NCBI RefSeq assembly: GCF_003019675.1
Contig: NZ_CP028105.1
Span: 822,282-886,281 of the forward strand
Direction of reading: 5' to 3'
Source of the DNA: Fusobacterium ulcerans
Lineage (GTDB): Bacteria > Fusobacteriota > Fusobacteriia > Fusobacteriales > Fusobacteriaceae
Length of the DNA stretch: 64,000 nucleotides
Both the position numbers and the translations under genes were made by a program. The notes beneath the pieces were generated by a model. That model was not told the origin of the DNA, ran no database searches, and worked only from the letters and a program-made list of their open reading frames with translations. This document shows, piece after piece, positions 47,109 to 56,742 of this stretch; within the stretch, counting starts at the first letter, position 1, and every line of letters starts with the position of its first letter.

Positions 47109-47519
47109 TTAAATTTCCTCAGACAGCTTCCAGATAAGCTCATCCTTCATTTCCTGAAAACCTTTCAGTATTGATATTTTCCAGTTATCTCCATAAAGCT
47201 TCACTTCAAAGTTTCTTATTTCTCTTTCAAGATTGCTTTTGGTCACTGCCTTTTTATCAAATAAAAGAGCTCTTTTTTCTTCTTTTCCCTCTATATTAAT
47301 TAGAAGCATTCCTTTATTATACCCTAATATAGCTACTTCTGATATTTTATCTATAGATTCTTTTTCTATAGCTCTCTCTTTTCTGCTCTCAGCATTTTTT
47401 CTTTTATTCTCAGTCAGTCTCTTGAATTTTTTCTCTTCTTCAAGTCTTTTTGCTTTTTTTAATTTTTTATTTTTTGAGTAAGCCAGCCCTTTTGGTTTAT
47501 CCTTGCTTATTATTTCCAT
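47109..47519 (-). CDS. Highly charged protein of unknown function
   Basis: 136 residues. The first 60 are extremely rich in lysine, arginine and glutamate (KNKKLKKAKRLEEEKKFKR), likely one long helix. The rest looks like a small alpha/beta domain (VAILGYNKGMLLINIEGKEE). No family is recognised. The base-rich start suggests nucleic-acid or ribosome contact, which is a guess. Confidence 0.6.
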   Translation of the reverse strand: MEIISKDKPKGLAYSKNKKLKKAKRLEEEKKFKRLTENKRKNAESRKERAIEKESIDKISEVAILGYNKGMLLINIEGKEEKRALLFDKKAVTKSNLEREIRNFEVKLYGDNWKISILKGFQEMKDELIWKLSEEI

Positions 47520-47741
47520 TTTCTTTTCCTCGCTTTATCTTTATATTACTGAATATTATAGCATATCTGTTAAAAAATAGAAATAAAAACTATTATATCC
47601 CTTTCAAATACAAAAAGTCAAATTTTTAGAAGATTTCATGGTATTTAAAGGGAAATTAAAAATTTTATAGCTTATTTTCCAGAAATGCTATAAAATACTG
47701 TCATATAATATTATGAATAAAAATAATGGGGAGATTTTTAA

Positions 47742-49073
47742 ATGGAAAAAATTAAAATTAAATCGCTTATGTCTTTGACTATACCGATTTTTTTAGAACT
47801 TCTGCTGGTAAATATTGTAGGAAACATTGACACTATCATGCTGGGAAAATATAGTGATAAAGCCGTTGGAGCTGTTGGAGGTATCAGTCAGGTACTGAAT
47901 ATTCAAAACGTAATATTTGGTTTTATCTCACTTGCTACCAGTATTCTTATAGCTCAATATATTGGTGCCAGAAACAGAAAAAAAATTAAAGAAGTTATCA
48001 GTGTGTCTGTCCTTTTTAATATTGCTTTAGGTATAGTTATGGGGCTTATCTATTTTATATTCTGGAACAGTATCCTAATAAAAATAAAACTCCCTACAGA
48101 ACTTATTGGCATGGGAAAAACTTATTTTAAACTGGTTGGAGGTCTCTGTGTATTTCAGGCTGTAACTCTTACTTGCGGAGCCATAATGAAAAGTCATGGA
48201 AATCCTAAGCCAATGCTTTTTGTAAATATAGGAGTCAATCTGCTGAACATTCTTGGAAATGGTATGTTCATCTTTGGATGGTTTGGAATGCCTATACTTG
48301 GAACTACTGGGGTAGGAATATCTACTGTTGTTTCAAGAGGTCTGGGATGTATTGTAGGTCTTGTAGTTATGATGAGATATTGTAAATTCAGATTCAAGAA
48401 AAAATATATATCTCCATTTCCATTTACTGTTATAAAAAATCTTCTCTCTATTGGAATACCAACAGCTGGTGAAAACCTTGCATGGAATGTAGGACAGCTT
48501 ATGATACTTTCTATGGTAAATGCTCTAGGTACAAACTATATAGCTTCTCGTACTTATCTCATGCTTGTGGCTACCTTTGTAATGACTTTCTCCATCTCAC
48601 TGGGGCAGGGAACTGCAATTCAGGTAGGGCAATTAGTTGGAGCTCATGAACCAGAAGAAGCCTACAAGAAATGCTTTAAAAGTTTAAAACTGTCAATAGT
48701 CTTAGCCTTTGTTGTTACTTCTATAGTTGTAATTTTTAAAAGAAATATAATGGGAATTTTTACAAGCGATCCTGCAATACTGGAGATATCTTTAAAAGTA
48801 TTCCCTTTGATGATAATACTGGAAGTAGGAAGAGTATTCAACATTGTTATAATCAACTCTCTCCACGCTGCTGGAGATATAAAGTTCCCTATGTTCATGG
48901 GAATAATATTTATTTTTATTGTTGCCGTCCTTTTCTCATATATACTGGGAATAAAATTAGGATGGGGACTTGTTGGAATCTGGATAGCCAATGCTGCTGA
49001 TGAATGGTGCCGAGCTATAGCTATGCTCCTTAGATGGAAGAGCAGAAAATGGGAAAGCAAACGTTTTGTATAA
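47742..49073 (+). CDS. MATE family efflux transporter
   Basis: A 443-residue, 12-helix multidrug and toxic compound extrusion protein: MSLTIPIFLELLLVNIVGNI with DTIMLGKYSDKAVGAVGG in the first half, and IPTAGENLAWNVGQ in the second. The family couples drug export to Na+ or H+. GGGGAGATTTTTAA precedes the ATG. A HAD phosphatase gene follows 9 bases later. Confidence 0.93.
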   Translation: MEKIKIKSLMSLTIPIFLELLLVNIVGNIDTIMLGKYSDKAVGAVGGISQVLNIQNVIFGFISLATSILIAQYIGARNRKKIKEVISVSVLFNIALGIVMGLIYFIFWNSILIKIKLPTELIGMGKTYFKLVGGLCVFQAVTLTCGAIMKSHGNPKPMLFVNIGVNLLNILGNGMFIFGWFGMPILGTTGVGISTVVSRGLGCIVGLVVMMRYCKFRFKKKYISPFPFTVIKNLLSIGIPTAGENLAWNVGQLMILSMVNALGTNYIASRTYLMLVATFVMTFSISLGQGTAIQVGQLVGAHEPEEAYKKCFKSLKLSIVLAFVVTSIVVIFKRNIMGIFTSDPAILEISLKVFPLMIILEVGRVFNIVIINSLHAAGDIKFPMFMGIIFIFIVAVLFSYILGIKLGWGLVGIWIANAADEWCRAIAMLLRWKSRKWESKRFV

Positions 49074-49082
49074 GGGGGAAAT

Positions 49083-49835
49083 ATGAAACTACTTTTTAGT
49101 GATTTTGACAGGACACTTTATGTAAACAGAGATATCACACAGGAAAATCTTGATGCTGTAAACAAATGGCAAAGTGAAGGAAATCTTTTTATCATTACTA
49201 CTGGAAGACATAAAAGATCTATCATTGAACAGATGAAAAATTTTAATTTAAAGCCTGATTATTATATCTGTAATAATGGAGCTGTAATTCTTGATAAAGA
49301 AAAAAATACAATCTTTTCTAAATGTATTTCAAATCAAAAGATAGAAGAAATTGTAAAATATATCTGCGAAAATTATGAAAATTCTTTTGAAATAATAGAG
49401 AAAGAAAGAGTAATAAAAATTATGAATGATGCTGGAATTGATAATCACAATCCAGCTGATATTATTTTGGACAAAGCACATATTTCATCTATAAAAGATG
49501 TAATTCAGCTTCATAAAAAATTTGATACAGAAAAAAGAGTCACTGAACTTGTAAGCGACCTTAATACCAGATTTCGTAGTTCACTTGCAGCTTATGCAAA
49601 TGTTCTCAATGTAGATATTGTTTCTAATGGTGTAAATAAATCTACTGGAATAGACTTTGTTTGTAAAGAATTAAATGATATAGATGATATCCTAGTCATT
49701 GGAGATTCATACAATGATATAGAGATGGTTCAAAAATATAATGGATTCACTGTGGAACACGGAAATGAAGACATAAAGAAAATAGCCAGAGAGATATTTC
49801 CTGATGTTGCCTCTCTATTAAAAAAATATAGCTAA
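49083..49835 (+). CDS. Cof-type HAD-superfamily phosphatase
   Basis: 250 residues: motif I DFDRTLYVNRDI (note the R in place of the usual G), motif II FIITTGRHKRS, and motif IV VIGDSYNDIEMVQ. The C2-type cap lies between. These enzymes dephosphorylate sugar phosphates and similar metabolites. Probably co-transcribed with the MATE gene. The specific substrate is unknown. Confidence 0.9.
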   Translation: MKLLFSDFDRTLYVNRDITQENLDAVNKWQSEGNLFIITTGRHKRSIIEQMKNFNLKPDYYICNNGAVILDKEKNTIFSKCISNQKIEEIVKYICENYENSFEIIEKERVIKIMNDAGIDNHNPADIILDKAHISSIKDVIQLHKKFDTEKRVTELVSDLNTRFRSSLAAYANVLNVDIVSNGVNKSTGIDFVCKELNDIDDILVIGDSYNDIEMVQKYNGFTVEHGNEDIKKIAREIFPDVASLLKKYS

Positions 49836-50017
49836 CTTTTACTTATTCTAAAAAATCAAAATATAGAAAATTTATTTTTTAGACATTTATAAGAATCATT
49901 TAAAAGGGTTAATTCCTGTATTGTATAGAGATTAATCCTTTTAATTTTATCTTTAATAATTTTTATATAAAAATGTGTTGTGAATACACTTTTTATAATT
50001 TTACCTTTAAAAAGGAG

Positions 50018-50045
50018 TGGGGTGGTCAATGACCACCCCTTTATA
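50018..50045. terminator. Terminator between the HAD and por genes
   Basis: GGGGTGGTCA/TGACCACCCC is a perfect 10-bp GC-rich stem with a 1-base centre, with T-rich sequence on both sides. It probably ends the minus-strand por operon. The remaining 180 bases to the HAD gene are A+T-rich and empty. Confidence 0.7.
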
Positions 50046-50063
50046 TTATTTTGGTTGTGCAGA

Positions 50064-51008
50064 CTATTTATCTAATTCTTCTCCACATCTTTTAAGAAGT
50101 CTTTCCCATTTCAAATCTACATCTTTTTGAATTCTATCTATGATGTGTCTGTTTTGTGGTTTAAATAGATGCTTGAATCTTCCTTGTTTCTTTAAGAACT
50201 CTTCTACAGGTAGTTTTACTTTTGGTCTGTAGCTTAATTTCCATTCTCCATCTATTACTTCAAATAGTGGCCAGTAGCAAGTTTCTACTGCTAATTTACA
50301 CATTTCCATTAGGTCTTCACCTTCATATCTCCATCCTCTTGGGCATGGTGCTAATATGTTTAGGAATGCTGCTCCTTCTGTATAGATTGCCTTTTCTGCT
50401 TTCTCATGAAGGTCTTTAAAGTTTCCTATAAATGTTGTCTGTGCAACATATGCTACATTGTGAGCTGATATTACATCTGTAAGATCTTTTCTTCCTTGTG
50501 GTTTTCCAGCACTTTCTTTTCCTATTGGAGTTGTAGTTGTATCTGCTCCTATAGGTGTTGCTGATGATCTTTGGATACCTGTATTCATGTATGCTTCGTT
50601 ATCGTAACATACATAAACCATGTCATGTCCTCTTTCCATTGCTCCAGAAAGTGATTGGAATCCTATGTCATAAGTTCCTCCGTCTCCTCCAAAAGCTATG
50701 AATTTATATGACTCGTCTATTTTACCTTTTTTCTTTAATACTTTGTATGCAGTCTGCGCTCCACTTATTGTTGCTGCTGCGTTTTCAAATGCTGAGTGAA
50801 TAAATGAATCTTTCCATGCTGTATATGGATAAAGGAAAGTTGATACTTCAAGACAGCTTGTTGCACTGCATATTACTGCCTCATCTTCCTCTTTTAATGC
50901 TCTTAATACTCCTCTTACTGCTACTGGTGCTCCACACCCTGCACACATTCTGTGTCCTCCAGTAAGTCTTTCAGGTTTTTCCATTTCTTTTTTGAAATTA
51001 TATGCCAT
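50064..51008 (-). CDS. porB: Pyruvate:ferredoxin oxidoreductase beta subunit
   Basis: 314 residues. It binds thiamine diphosphate: GGDGGTYDIGFQSLSGAMER and CYDNEAYMNTGIQRSSATP are the TPP/Mg2+ motifs. MCAGCGAPVAVRG and later cysteines hold a 4Fe-4S cluster. Together with the three genes upstream it forms the four-subunit enzyme that oxidises pyruvate to acetyl-CoA and CO2, reducing ferredoxin or flavodoxin. It lies 11 bases after porA and is last in the operon. A 2-ketoisovalerate preference cannot be excluded. Confidence 0.93.
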   Translation of the reverse strand: MAYNFKKEMEKPERLTGGHRMCAGCGAPVAVRGVLRALKEEDEAVICSATSCLEVSTFLYPYTAWKDSFIHSAFENAAATISGAQTAYKVLKKKGKIDESYKFIAFGGDGGTYDIGFQSLSGAMERGHDMVYVCYDNEAYMNTGIQRSSATPIGADTTTTPIGKESAGKPQGRKDLTDVISAHNVAYVAQTTFIGNFKDLHEKAEKAIYTEGAAFLNILAPCPRGWRYEGEDLMEMCKLAVETCYWPLFEVIDGEWKLSYRPKVKLPVEEFLKKQGRFKHLFKPQNRHIIDRIQKDVDLKWERLLKRCGEELDK

Positions 51009-51019
51009 ATCCTTTCCTC

Positions 51020-52198
51020 CTACCCTCTTACACCAAAATGTCTATATGTATCTTTTACTTCTTGATCTTTCTCTGCCAATAGAGTATTAAAGATCTCTTT
51101 TATATGATTTACAGTTATATCTCTTCCTCCAAGTCCGTATACATAGTTGATCATTTTAGGTCTTGGGCTACAGTCATAAAGTGCTGATCTTACCTCTGCA
51201 AAAACTGGTCCTCCAGCTGCTGAGAATCCTTCACATTTATCCATTACTGCTACCATTTTTACATTTTTAAGCGCTTGTGCTATTTCTTCCATTGGGAATG
51301 GTCTGAATACTCTGATTTTTAGAAGTCCAACTTTTTTACCTTCTTTTCTCATTTCTTCTATAGCTGCTTTAGCTGTTCCAGCAGTTGAGTTAATAACTAC
51401 TATTGCAACTTCTGCATCGTCCAATTTATATTCTTCAAATAGTCCATATTTTCTTCCAGTAAGTTTTTCATATTCTGCTGCTACTTCAAGAATTACTTTT
51501 TTAGCATTCATCATAGCATGAGCCTGACTTACTTTATGTTCCATATAGTAAGAAACGATATCATATGGTCCTACTGCTGTAGGTCTTTTTGCATTTAGAA
51601 GATAATCTTCTGGGTTGTATTCTCCAACAAAAGCTTTAGCTTTGTCATCTTCTAATAATTCTATATTTTCAACAGCGTGGCTTGTGATAAATCCATCTTG
51701 ACATACCATTACAGGAAGCTGAACATCTGGATGCTCTCCTATTCTGTTAGCTTGAAGCATATTATCATAAGCTTCTTGGTTTGTTTCACTATATAGCTGA
51801 ATCCATCCAGCATCTCTTGCACCCATAGAGTCACTATGATCTGCATTGATATTGATAGGTCCTGTAAGGGCTCTGTTTACACAAGCTAAAGTTACAGGTA
51901 ATCTTGCTGAAGATACTACATAAAGCATTTCCCACATCAATGCAAGTCCGCATGATGAAGTAGCAGTCATAGTTCTTGCTCCTGCTGCCTGTGATCCCAT
52001 TGCAGCTGACATAGCGCTGTGCTCTGATTCCACTGGAATAAATTCACTGTCTACTGAACCATCAGCAACATATTGAGAGAAATATTGTGGTATTTCTGTC
52101 GATGGAGTGATTGGAAAAGCAGGCACTACATCTGGATTTATTTGTCTCATTGCTATTGCAATAGCTTCGTTTCCTGACATTCTTTCTCTTATACTCAT
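51020..52198 (-). CDS. porA: Pyruvate:ferredoxin oxidoreductase alpha subunit
   Basis: 392 residues. SGNEAIAIAMRQINPDVVPA, then AFPITPSTEIPQYF, SEHSAMSAAMGSQAAGAR and TATSSCGLALMWEML are the pyrimidine-binding and dimer-contact segments of the alpha chain. The C-terminal part (GLLKIRVFRPFPMEEIAQAL) completes the fold. 16 bases separate it from the ferredoxin-like subunit upstream. Confidence 0.95.
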   Translation of the reverse strand: MSIRERMSGNEAIAIAMRQINPDVVPAFPITPSTEIPQYFSQYVADGSVDSEFIPVESEHSAMSAAMGSQAAGARTMTATSSCGLALMWEMLYVVSSARLPVTLACVNRALTGPININADHSDSMGARDAGWIQLYSETNQEAYDNMLQANRIGEHPDVQLPVMVCQDGFITSHAVENIELLEDDKAKAFVGEYNPEDYLLNAKRPTAVGPYDIVSYYMEHKVSQAHAMMNAKKVILEVAAEYEKLTGRKYGLFEEYKLDDAEVAIVVINSTAGTAKAAIEEMRKEGKKVGLLKIRVFRPFPMEEIAQALKNVKMVAVMDKCEGFSAAGGPVFAEVRSALYDCSPRPKMINYVYGLGGRDITVNHIKEIFNTLLAEKDQEVKDTYRHFGVRG

Positions 52199-52214
52199 TA
52201 ATTCTACCTCCGAA

Positions 52215-52517
52215 CTACTCTTTTATCAATTCTATTGCTTTGAATGGACATGCTTTAACGCAGATTCCACATCCTTTGCAATGATCCATATCGAAATCTA
52301 ATCTCTTTCCATCTTTTACAGGTATCGCTGAATCTGGGCAGCAAGGAACACATAAAAGACAGTCAATACATTTATCTCTCAAAAGAACTGGCTTCATTGA
52401 TCTCCAGTCTCCAGTTCTGAAGTGCTGAGCACTTCCAGCTTCATAAACCACTCCACCAGGAGTTATATCTCTCCAGCTAATATCTTCAGTAATTGGTACA
52501 CCAGCTTTATTTTTCAT
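52215..52517 (-). CDS. porD: Pyruvate:ferredoxin oxidoreductase delta (ferredoxin-like) subunit
   Basis: A 100-residue protein with two 4Fe-4S motifs, CIDCLLCVPCCPDSAIP and CKGCGICVKACPFKAIE, which carry electrons from the TPP site to ferredoxin or flavodoxin. Its ATG overlaps the stop of porC by 1 base, so translation is coupled. A separate delta subunit is the archaeal/Thermotoga-like arrangement. Confidence 0.95.
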   Translation of the reverse strand: MKNKAGVPITEDISWRDITPGGVVYEAGSAQHFRTGDWRSMKPVLLRDKCIDCLLCVPCCPDSAIPVKDGKRLDFDMDHCKGCGICVKACPFKAIELIKE

Positions 52518-53092
52518 TATTCTTTCACCTCATTCATAGAACGTACTAATGCAGCCATATTTCCTTTTAGTACTTCTGGTTTACTTGCAAATTTGTGCGC
52601 AAAAGAGTTTTCCATTGCTTCAAGGAAAGCTTTCTCTTCCATAACTCCACTTACTTTTACTACTGCTCCAAGCATAGGAGTGTTAGGGAAGTTCTTACCA
52701 AGAGTTTCCTCAGAAATAGTTCTTGCATCACAAGTACATACTCTTCCTTTGTATCCTTTTAAAAGAGCTTTAAATTCAGAAGCAGGTTTAGAACTATTGA
52801 TAATGATAGCTCCATCCTCTTTAAGACCTTTAGTAACATCTACACTTTCGATAAGAGTTTCATCAACAACAACTACGAAATCAGGTTCATAAATGTTAGA
52901 ATGAACAGTAACTCTTTCTTTAGAGATACGATTGTAAGCTGTAATAGGAGCACCCATTCTCTCAGGTCCATACTCTGGGAACCCTTGAACGAACATTCCA
53001 CCACTGAATGCTGCATCTGCCAATAGTAGAGAAGCTGTTTTTGCTCCTTGCCCACCTCTTCCATGCCATCTTATTTCACAAATTTCTTTCAT
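52517..53092 (-). CDS. porC: Pyruvate:ferredoxin oxidoreductase gamma subunit
   Basis: 191 residues: EIRWHGRGGQGAKTASLLLA at the start and VQGFPEYGPERMGAPITAYN are hallmark gamma-chain segments. First gene of the porCDAB operon. GGAAGGGTATTT precedes the ATG. Confidence 0.95.
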   Translation of the reverse strand: MKEICEIRWHGRGGQGAKTASLLLADAAFSGGMFVQGFPEYGPERMGAPITAYNRISKERVTVHSNIYEPDFVVVVDETLIESVDVTKGLKEDGAIIINSSKPASEFKALLKGYKGRVCTCDARTISEETLGKNFPNTPMLGAVVKVSGVMEEKAFLEAMENSFAHKFASKPEVLKGNMAALVRSMNEVKE

Positions 53093-53154
53093 AAATACCC
53101 TTCCTTTGCATATTTATTTATTAAGAACGGATTCCATTCTTGATATCTTAATAT

Positions 53155-53871
53155 TTATCCATTTACAAATTTTCTGACAAAATCGTTTTTAGGATTTTTA
53201 ATAATATTTTCAGGAGTATCATACTGCATTATCTCTCCATTGTTTAAAAGACATATTTTATCAGCTATTTTTACTGCCTCCTGAATATCATGAGTTACAA
53301 AAACAATTGTTTTCTCAAGTTTTTTCTGAATAGCTACCAGTTCATCTTGAAGCTGCCTTCTGCTTATTGGATCAACTGCACTAAAGGGTTCATCCATAAG
53401 TATTATAGCTGGATCAAGAGCAAAAGCTCTGGCTACTCCCACTCTCTGCTGCTGTCCTCCGCTTAGTTCCAAAGGATATCTTTCAGAGAATTTTTCATAA
53501 TCAAGATTTATCATTTTCATAAGCTCTCTTGTTCTCATATTCATTTTATTTTTATCTATATTTTCTATTTTAGCTATGAGTTCTATATTTTCTTTTACAG
53601 TCATATGTGGAAAAAGTCCTGTCTGCTGTATTACATAGCCTATATTTCTTCTTAATTTAATAGTATCTTTTTGGGAAATATCCTCTCCATCTATATATAT
53701 TTTACCAGAAGTAGGAATAATAAGCTTATTTATCATTTTTAAAGTTGTAGTCTTTCCACAGCCGCTGGAACCTATTATCACAGTTATTTTTCCTTTTTCT
53801 ATTTTCATGGAAAGGTTTTTGATTATATGATATTCTCCAAAATTTTTATTTATATCAACGAATTCTATCAT
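53155..53871 (-). CDS. Osmolyte (glycine betaine/choline-type) ABC transporter ATP-binding protein
   Basis: 238 residues with Walker A GSSGCGKTTTLKMINKL, Q-loop YVIQQTGLFPHMTV, signature LSGGQQQRVGVARA and Walker B ILMDEPFSAVDP. It matches OpuCA/OpuBA ATPases but stops before the C-terminal CBS pair that senses ionic strength in many relatives. Its gene lies 13 bases after the permease/binding-protein gene. Confidence 0.9.
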   Translation of the reverse strand: MIEFVDINKNFGEYHIIKNLSMKIEKGKITVIIGSSGCGKTTTLKMINKLIIPTSGKIYIDGEDISQKDTIKLRRNIGYVIQQTGLFPHMTVKENIELIAKIENIDKNKMNMRTRELMKMINLDYEKFSERYPLELSGGQQQRVGVARAFALDPAIILMDEPFSAVDPISRRQLQDELVAIQKKLEKTIVFVTHDIQEAVKIADKICLLNNGEIMQYDTPENIIKNPKNDFVRKFVNG

Positions 53872-53884
53872 TTTATATCCCTTC

Positions 53885-55456
53885 CTATTTCAAAAGATTA
53901 TACTCTTCTATGAATTCCAATGCTGCTTCCTTTGGTTTTTTCCCAAGATTTTCTACTTTGTAATTAAGAGAAGATATCACTGTATCATTTAATACATTTT
54001 GTAGTTCTTCTATTATAGGTACTATCTCTGGATACTTTTCTATAGTTTCCTCTCTTACAAGAGGGATGGCATAATATGGAGGAAAGAAATGTCTGTCATC
54101 TTCCAATACTACTAGATCAAGCTTTTGAAGAAGAGCATCTGTAGTATATACATCTATTACATCACTCTCTTTATTTGTCAAAGCAAGATATTTAGAACTT
54201 CCATCTATCCCTATTATTTTTCTAAAATCCAGTTTATATTTTTTATTTAATCCTACAAAACAGTCTTCTCTATTTAAAAACTCAAGGCTTGCTGACAAAG
54301 TAAGATTTCTTGCTGCCTTTTCCAGATCGCTTATTGTTTTCAGATTATATTTTTCAGCTGTATCTTTTCTCACTGCTAAAGCATAAGTATTGTTAAACCC
54401 CAGCTGCTGTAAAACTTCTATATTATATTTCTCTTTCATATCTTTTTTCACTGTATTATATACCTCTTCCATATCCTGAATAGGTGGATATTTCAAAGTA
54501 TCTCCATATACAGTTCCTGTATAATCAACATACATATCTATCTCTTTGCTCTTTAGGGCATTAAAACATATTTGAGTTCCCCCTAAAGCAAACCTTCTGT
54601 CAACAGATATATCTGTTTTTTCCTCTATCATTACAGCCATTACATTTGCCAGTATCTCTCCTTCAGTAAACTCTTTGCTCCCCATGACAATAACTTTTTC
54701 GCTGGAAGGTTTATACATAGTCACCATTCCTGAAAAAATCACTGTAAGAAATATTCCCACAAACATTGCAACAGCCAGTATTCTTTTCTTTTTTCTGTTA
54801 TTAAAAATAGATCTTTTCTTGTTAAGCTGAATCCCTGTTGGGATAACTGCTTTCTCTAAAACTCCAGTGAGATAGTCTATCAGCAGTGCCAGTATACATG
54901 CTGGTATAGCTCCTGCCAGAATCTGATAATTATTTATTGTTCTTATTCCCGAAAATACCAGATAACCTAGTCCCCCTGCTCCTACAAAAGCAGCTATAGT
55001 CATAAGTCCCACAGAAGTTACTACTGCTATTCTTACTCCCCCCATTATTACTGGAAGAGCCAGAGGAAGCTGAACTTTCTGTAAAATCTGAAATTTTGTC
55101 ATTCCTATTCCCTCAGCTGCTTCAATAGTGAGAGGATTTATTCCATCTAAGCCTATGTATGTATTTTTTACTATTGGAAGAAGTGAATAGAGGACAACAA
55201 TTATTATTGCGGGGAGTTTTCCTATTCCTATGAGGGGAATAAGAAAACCAAAAAGTGCCATGCTTGGTACTGCCTGTATAACATTTGTTGCTCCAAGTAT
55301 TGTCTTTCTCGCCTTTTGGTAGTAAGTTATGACTATTCCCATTGGTATCCCTATAACCACTGCCATTATAATAGACATAAAAGACAGAAATATATGTTCA
55401 CAGGAAAAGAAGAAGATCTCTCTATGTATTTTTAAAATATATTCTAAAAACTCCAT
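53885..55456 (-). CDS. Osmolyte ABC transporter permease fused to substrate-binding domain
   Basis: 523 residues. Residues 1-215 are an OpuCB-type permease with the EAA-like loop GLMTIAAFVGAGGLGYLVFS. A transmembrane anchor at about 225-245 leads to a choline/betaine-type binding domain (SKEFTEGEILANVMAVMIEE; MYVDYTGTVYGDTL). Such permease-binding-protein fusions are known for quaternary-amine transporters. With the ATPase gene it makes a two-gene complete importer. Confidence 0.92.
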   Translation of the reverse strand: MEFLEYILKIHREIFFFSCEHIFLSFMSIIMAVVIGIPMGIVITYYQKARKTILGATNVIQAVPSMALFGFLIPLIGIGKLPAIIIVVLYSLLPIVKNTYIGLDGINPLTIEAAEGIGMTKFQILQKVQLPLALPVIMGGVRIAVVTSVGLMTIAAFVGAGGLGYLVFSGIRTINNYQILAGAIPACILALLIDYLTGVLEKAVIPTGIQLNKKRSIFNNRKKKRILAVAMFVGIFLTVIFSGMVTMYKPSSEKVIVMGSKEFTEGEILANVMAVMIEEKTDISVDRRFALGGTQICFNALKSKEIDMYVDYTGTVYGDTLKYPPIQDMEEVYNTVKKDMKEKYNIEVLQQLGFNNTYALAVRKDTAEKYNLKTISDLEKAARNLTLSASLEFLNREDCFVGLNKKYKLDFRKIIGIDGSSKYLALTNKESDVIDVYTTDALLQKLDLVVLEDDRHFFPPYYAIPLVREETIEKYPEIVPIIEELQNVLNDTVISSLNYKVENLGKKPKEAALEFIEEYNLLK

Positions 55457-55501
55457 AATTATTCTCCCCCCTTCCCCTGTTAAACATAGATATAATATCT
55501 A

Positions 55502-56740
55502 TTATTGATTTACAATCTCTTCTTTTTTCTCTCTGCTCACTATTCTTAACAATGCATAAGAGGCTATTATTCCTAAAATACTACAAGCTAATGAAAGTGA
55601 GAAAACATATTTATATGCTGTATTTCCATATTTATCCAACCAGCTTCCAACTAATGTATAGTAGAAAGCATCTGGAAGGAATCCAATAACTGATACAAAT
55701 CCTACTACTATTCCTGTTACATTAAGAGGAATATTTGACTCGTCTACAGTTGCGAAATAAATTCCTCTGAAAGCAAACATCAATATTGTAAGAACAAGCA
55801 TATTTACAAGAGCTACATATACTAATGATGGGTTTCCTGGTGTGATTAAAAATACTGCCTGTGTTATTGTTACTAAAATGAATCCTCCAAAAAGACATTT
55901 TGTTGAAGATCCTATTTTATCTGCTATTACCCCAGCCAATGGAGAAGCTATGAATTTTATAACATATGTTCTACCAATAGCAACGAATGAAACCAGTGCC
56001 ATAGACATTTTAAATACCTCTGTCATATATGGGTTAAGATAAGTCAAACTTGAGAATACCATATACGCTGAGAAGATTATTGCACTTATAAGCCATGCTT
56101 TCGGCATTCTTACTGCTTTTATCAAACTTGTAAATTTTACCTGTTCTTTCTTTTCTACTTCTCTTTCTTTTATTGCTATGAAAAGTATAACTCCGCAAAT
56201 CATTGAACAAACTGAATACATTATAGTAGCTGCTTTAAATCCTTCTACAATGTTTTCAAATTTTGAGAAGAAGTATAGTCCTCCAAATGAAAGTACAGTT
56301 CCTGCTACTCCACCAAAACCTTCATAAAGTCCAAATAATCTTCCTTGCTCTGAACTGTCTCCAAGCATTCTTATTACTTTAATTATTGCAGCGAAATATG
56401 TAAGAATAGTAGTTATTCCAAAAAGGAAGAATATCATACATAGTATAGGATAACTTGGTGCCATTGCCATCCACATACCCAAAATTCCCGTTGATATCAG
56501 TGAAAAAGAAACAAGCTTTTTAGCTGAATACTTGTCAGCAAGCCATCCACCTGGAAAGTATGAAACTGTTGCTACTATTCCATATATACTCAATAAATTT
56601 CCCAACTGCTTATGGTTCAAACTTAATGCCTCTCTCATTGGATCATAAAATACTGATTTCATATAAGGTAGGCTATACATAGCTGTTGTTGCAAATCCTA
56701 TCATAAACACGATCATAATTTTTTTAAATCTATCGTTCAT
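55502..56740 (-). CDS. Major facilitator superfamily transporter
   Basis: 412 residues with 12 predicted helices: PGGWLADKYSAKKLVSFSL is the loop 2-3 motif A, and GVIADKIGSSTKCLFGG its second-half repeat. It lies 2 bases after the lyase-like enzyme gene and is surely co-transcribed. A role in moving a sulfur amino acid or its product is suggested only by this pairing. Confidence 0.88.
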   Translation of the reverse strand: MNDRFKKIMIVFMIGFATTAMYSLPYMKSVFYDPMREALSLNHKQLGNLLSIYGIVATVSYFPGGWLADKYSAKKLVSFSLISTGILGMWMAMAPSYPILCMIFFLFGITTILTYFAAIIKVIRMLGDSSEQGRLFGLYEGFGGVAGTVLSFGGLYFFSKFENIVEGFKAATIMYSVCSMICGVILFIAIKEREVEKKEQVKFTSLIKAVRMPKAWLISAIIFSAYMVFSSLTYLNPYMTEVFKMSMALVSFVAIGRTYVIKFIASPLAGVIADKIGSSTKCLFGGFILVTITQAVFLITPGNPSLVYVALVNMLVLTILMFAFRGIYFATVDESNIPLNVTGIVVGFVSVIGFLPDAFYYTLVGSWLDKYGNTAYKYVFSLSLACSILGIIASYALLRIVSREKKEEIVNQ

Positions 56741-56742
56741 AA

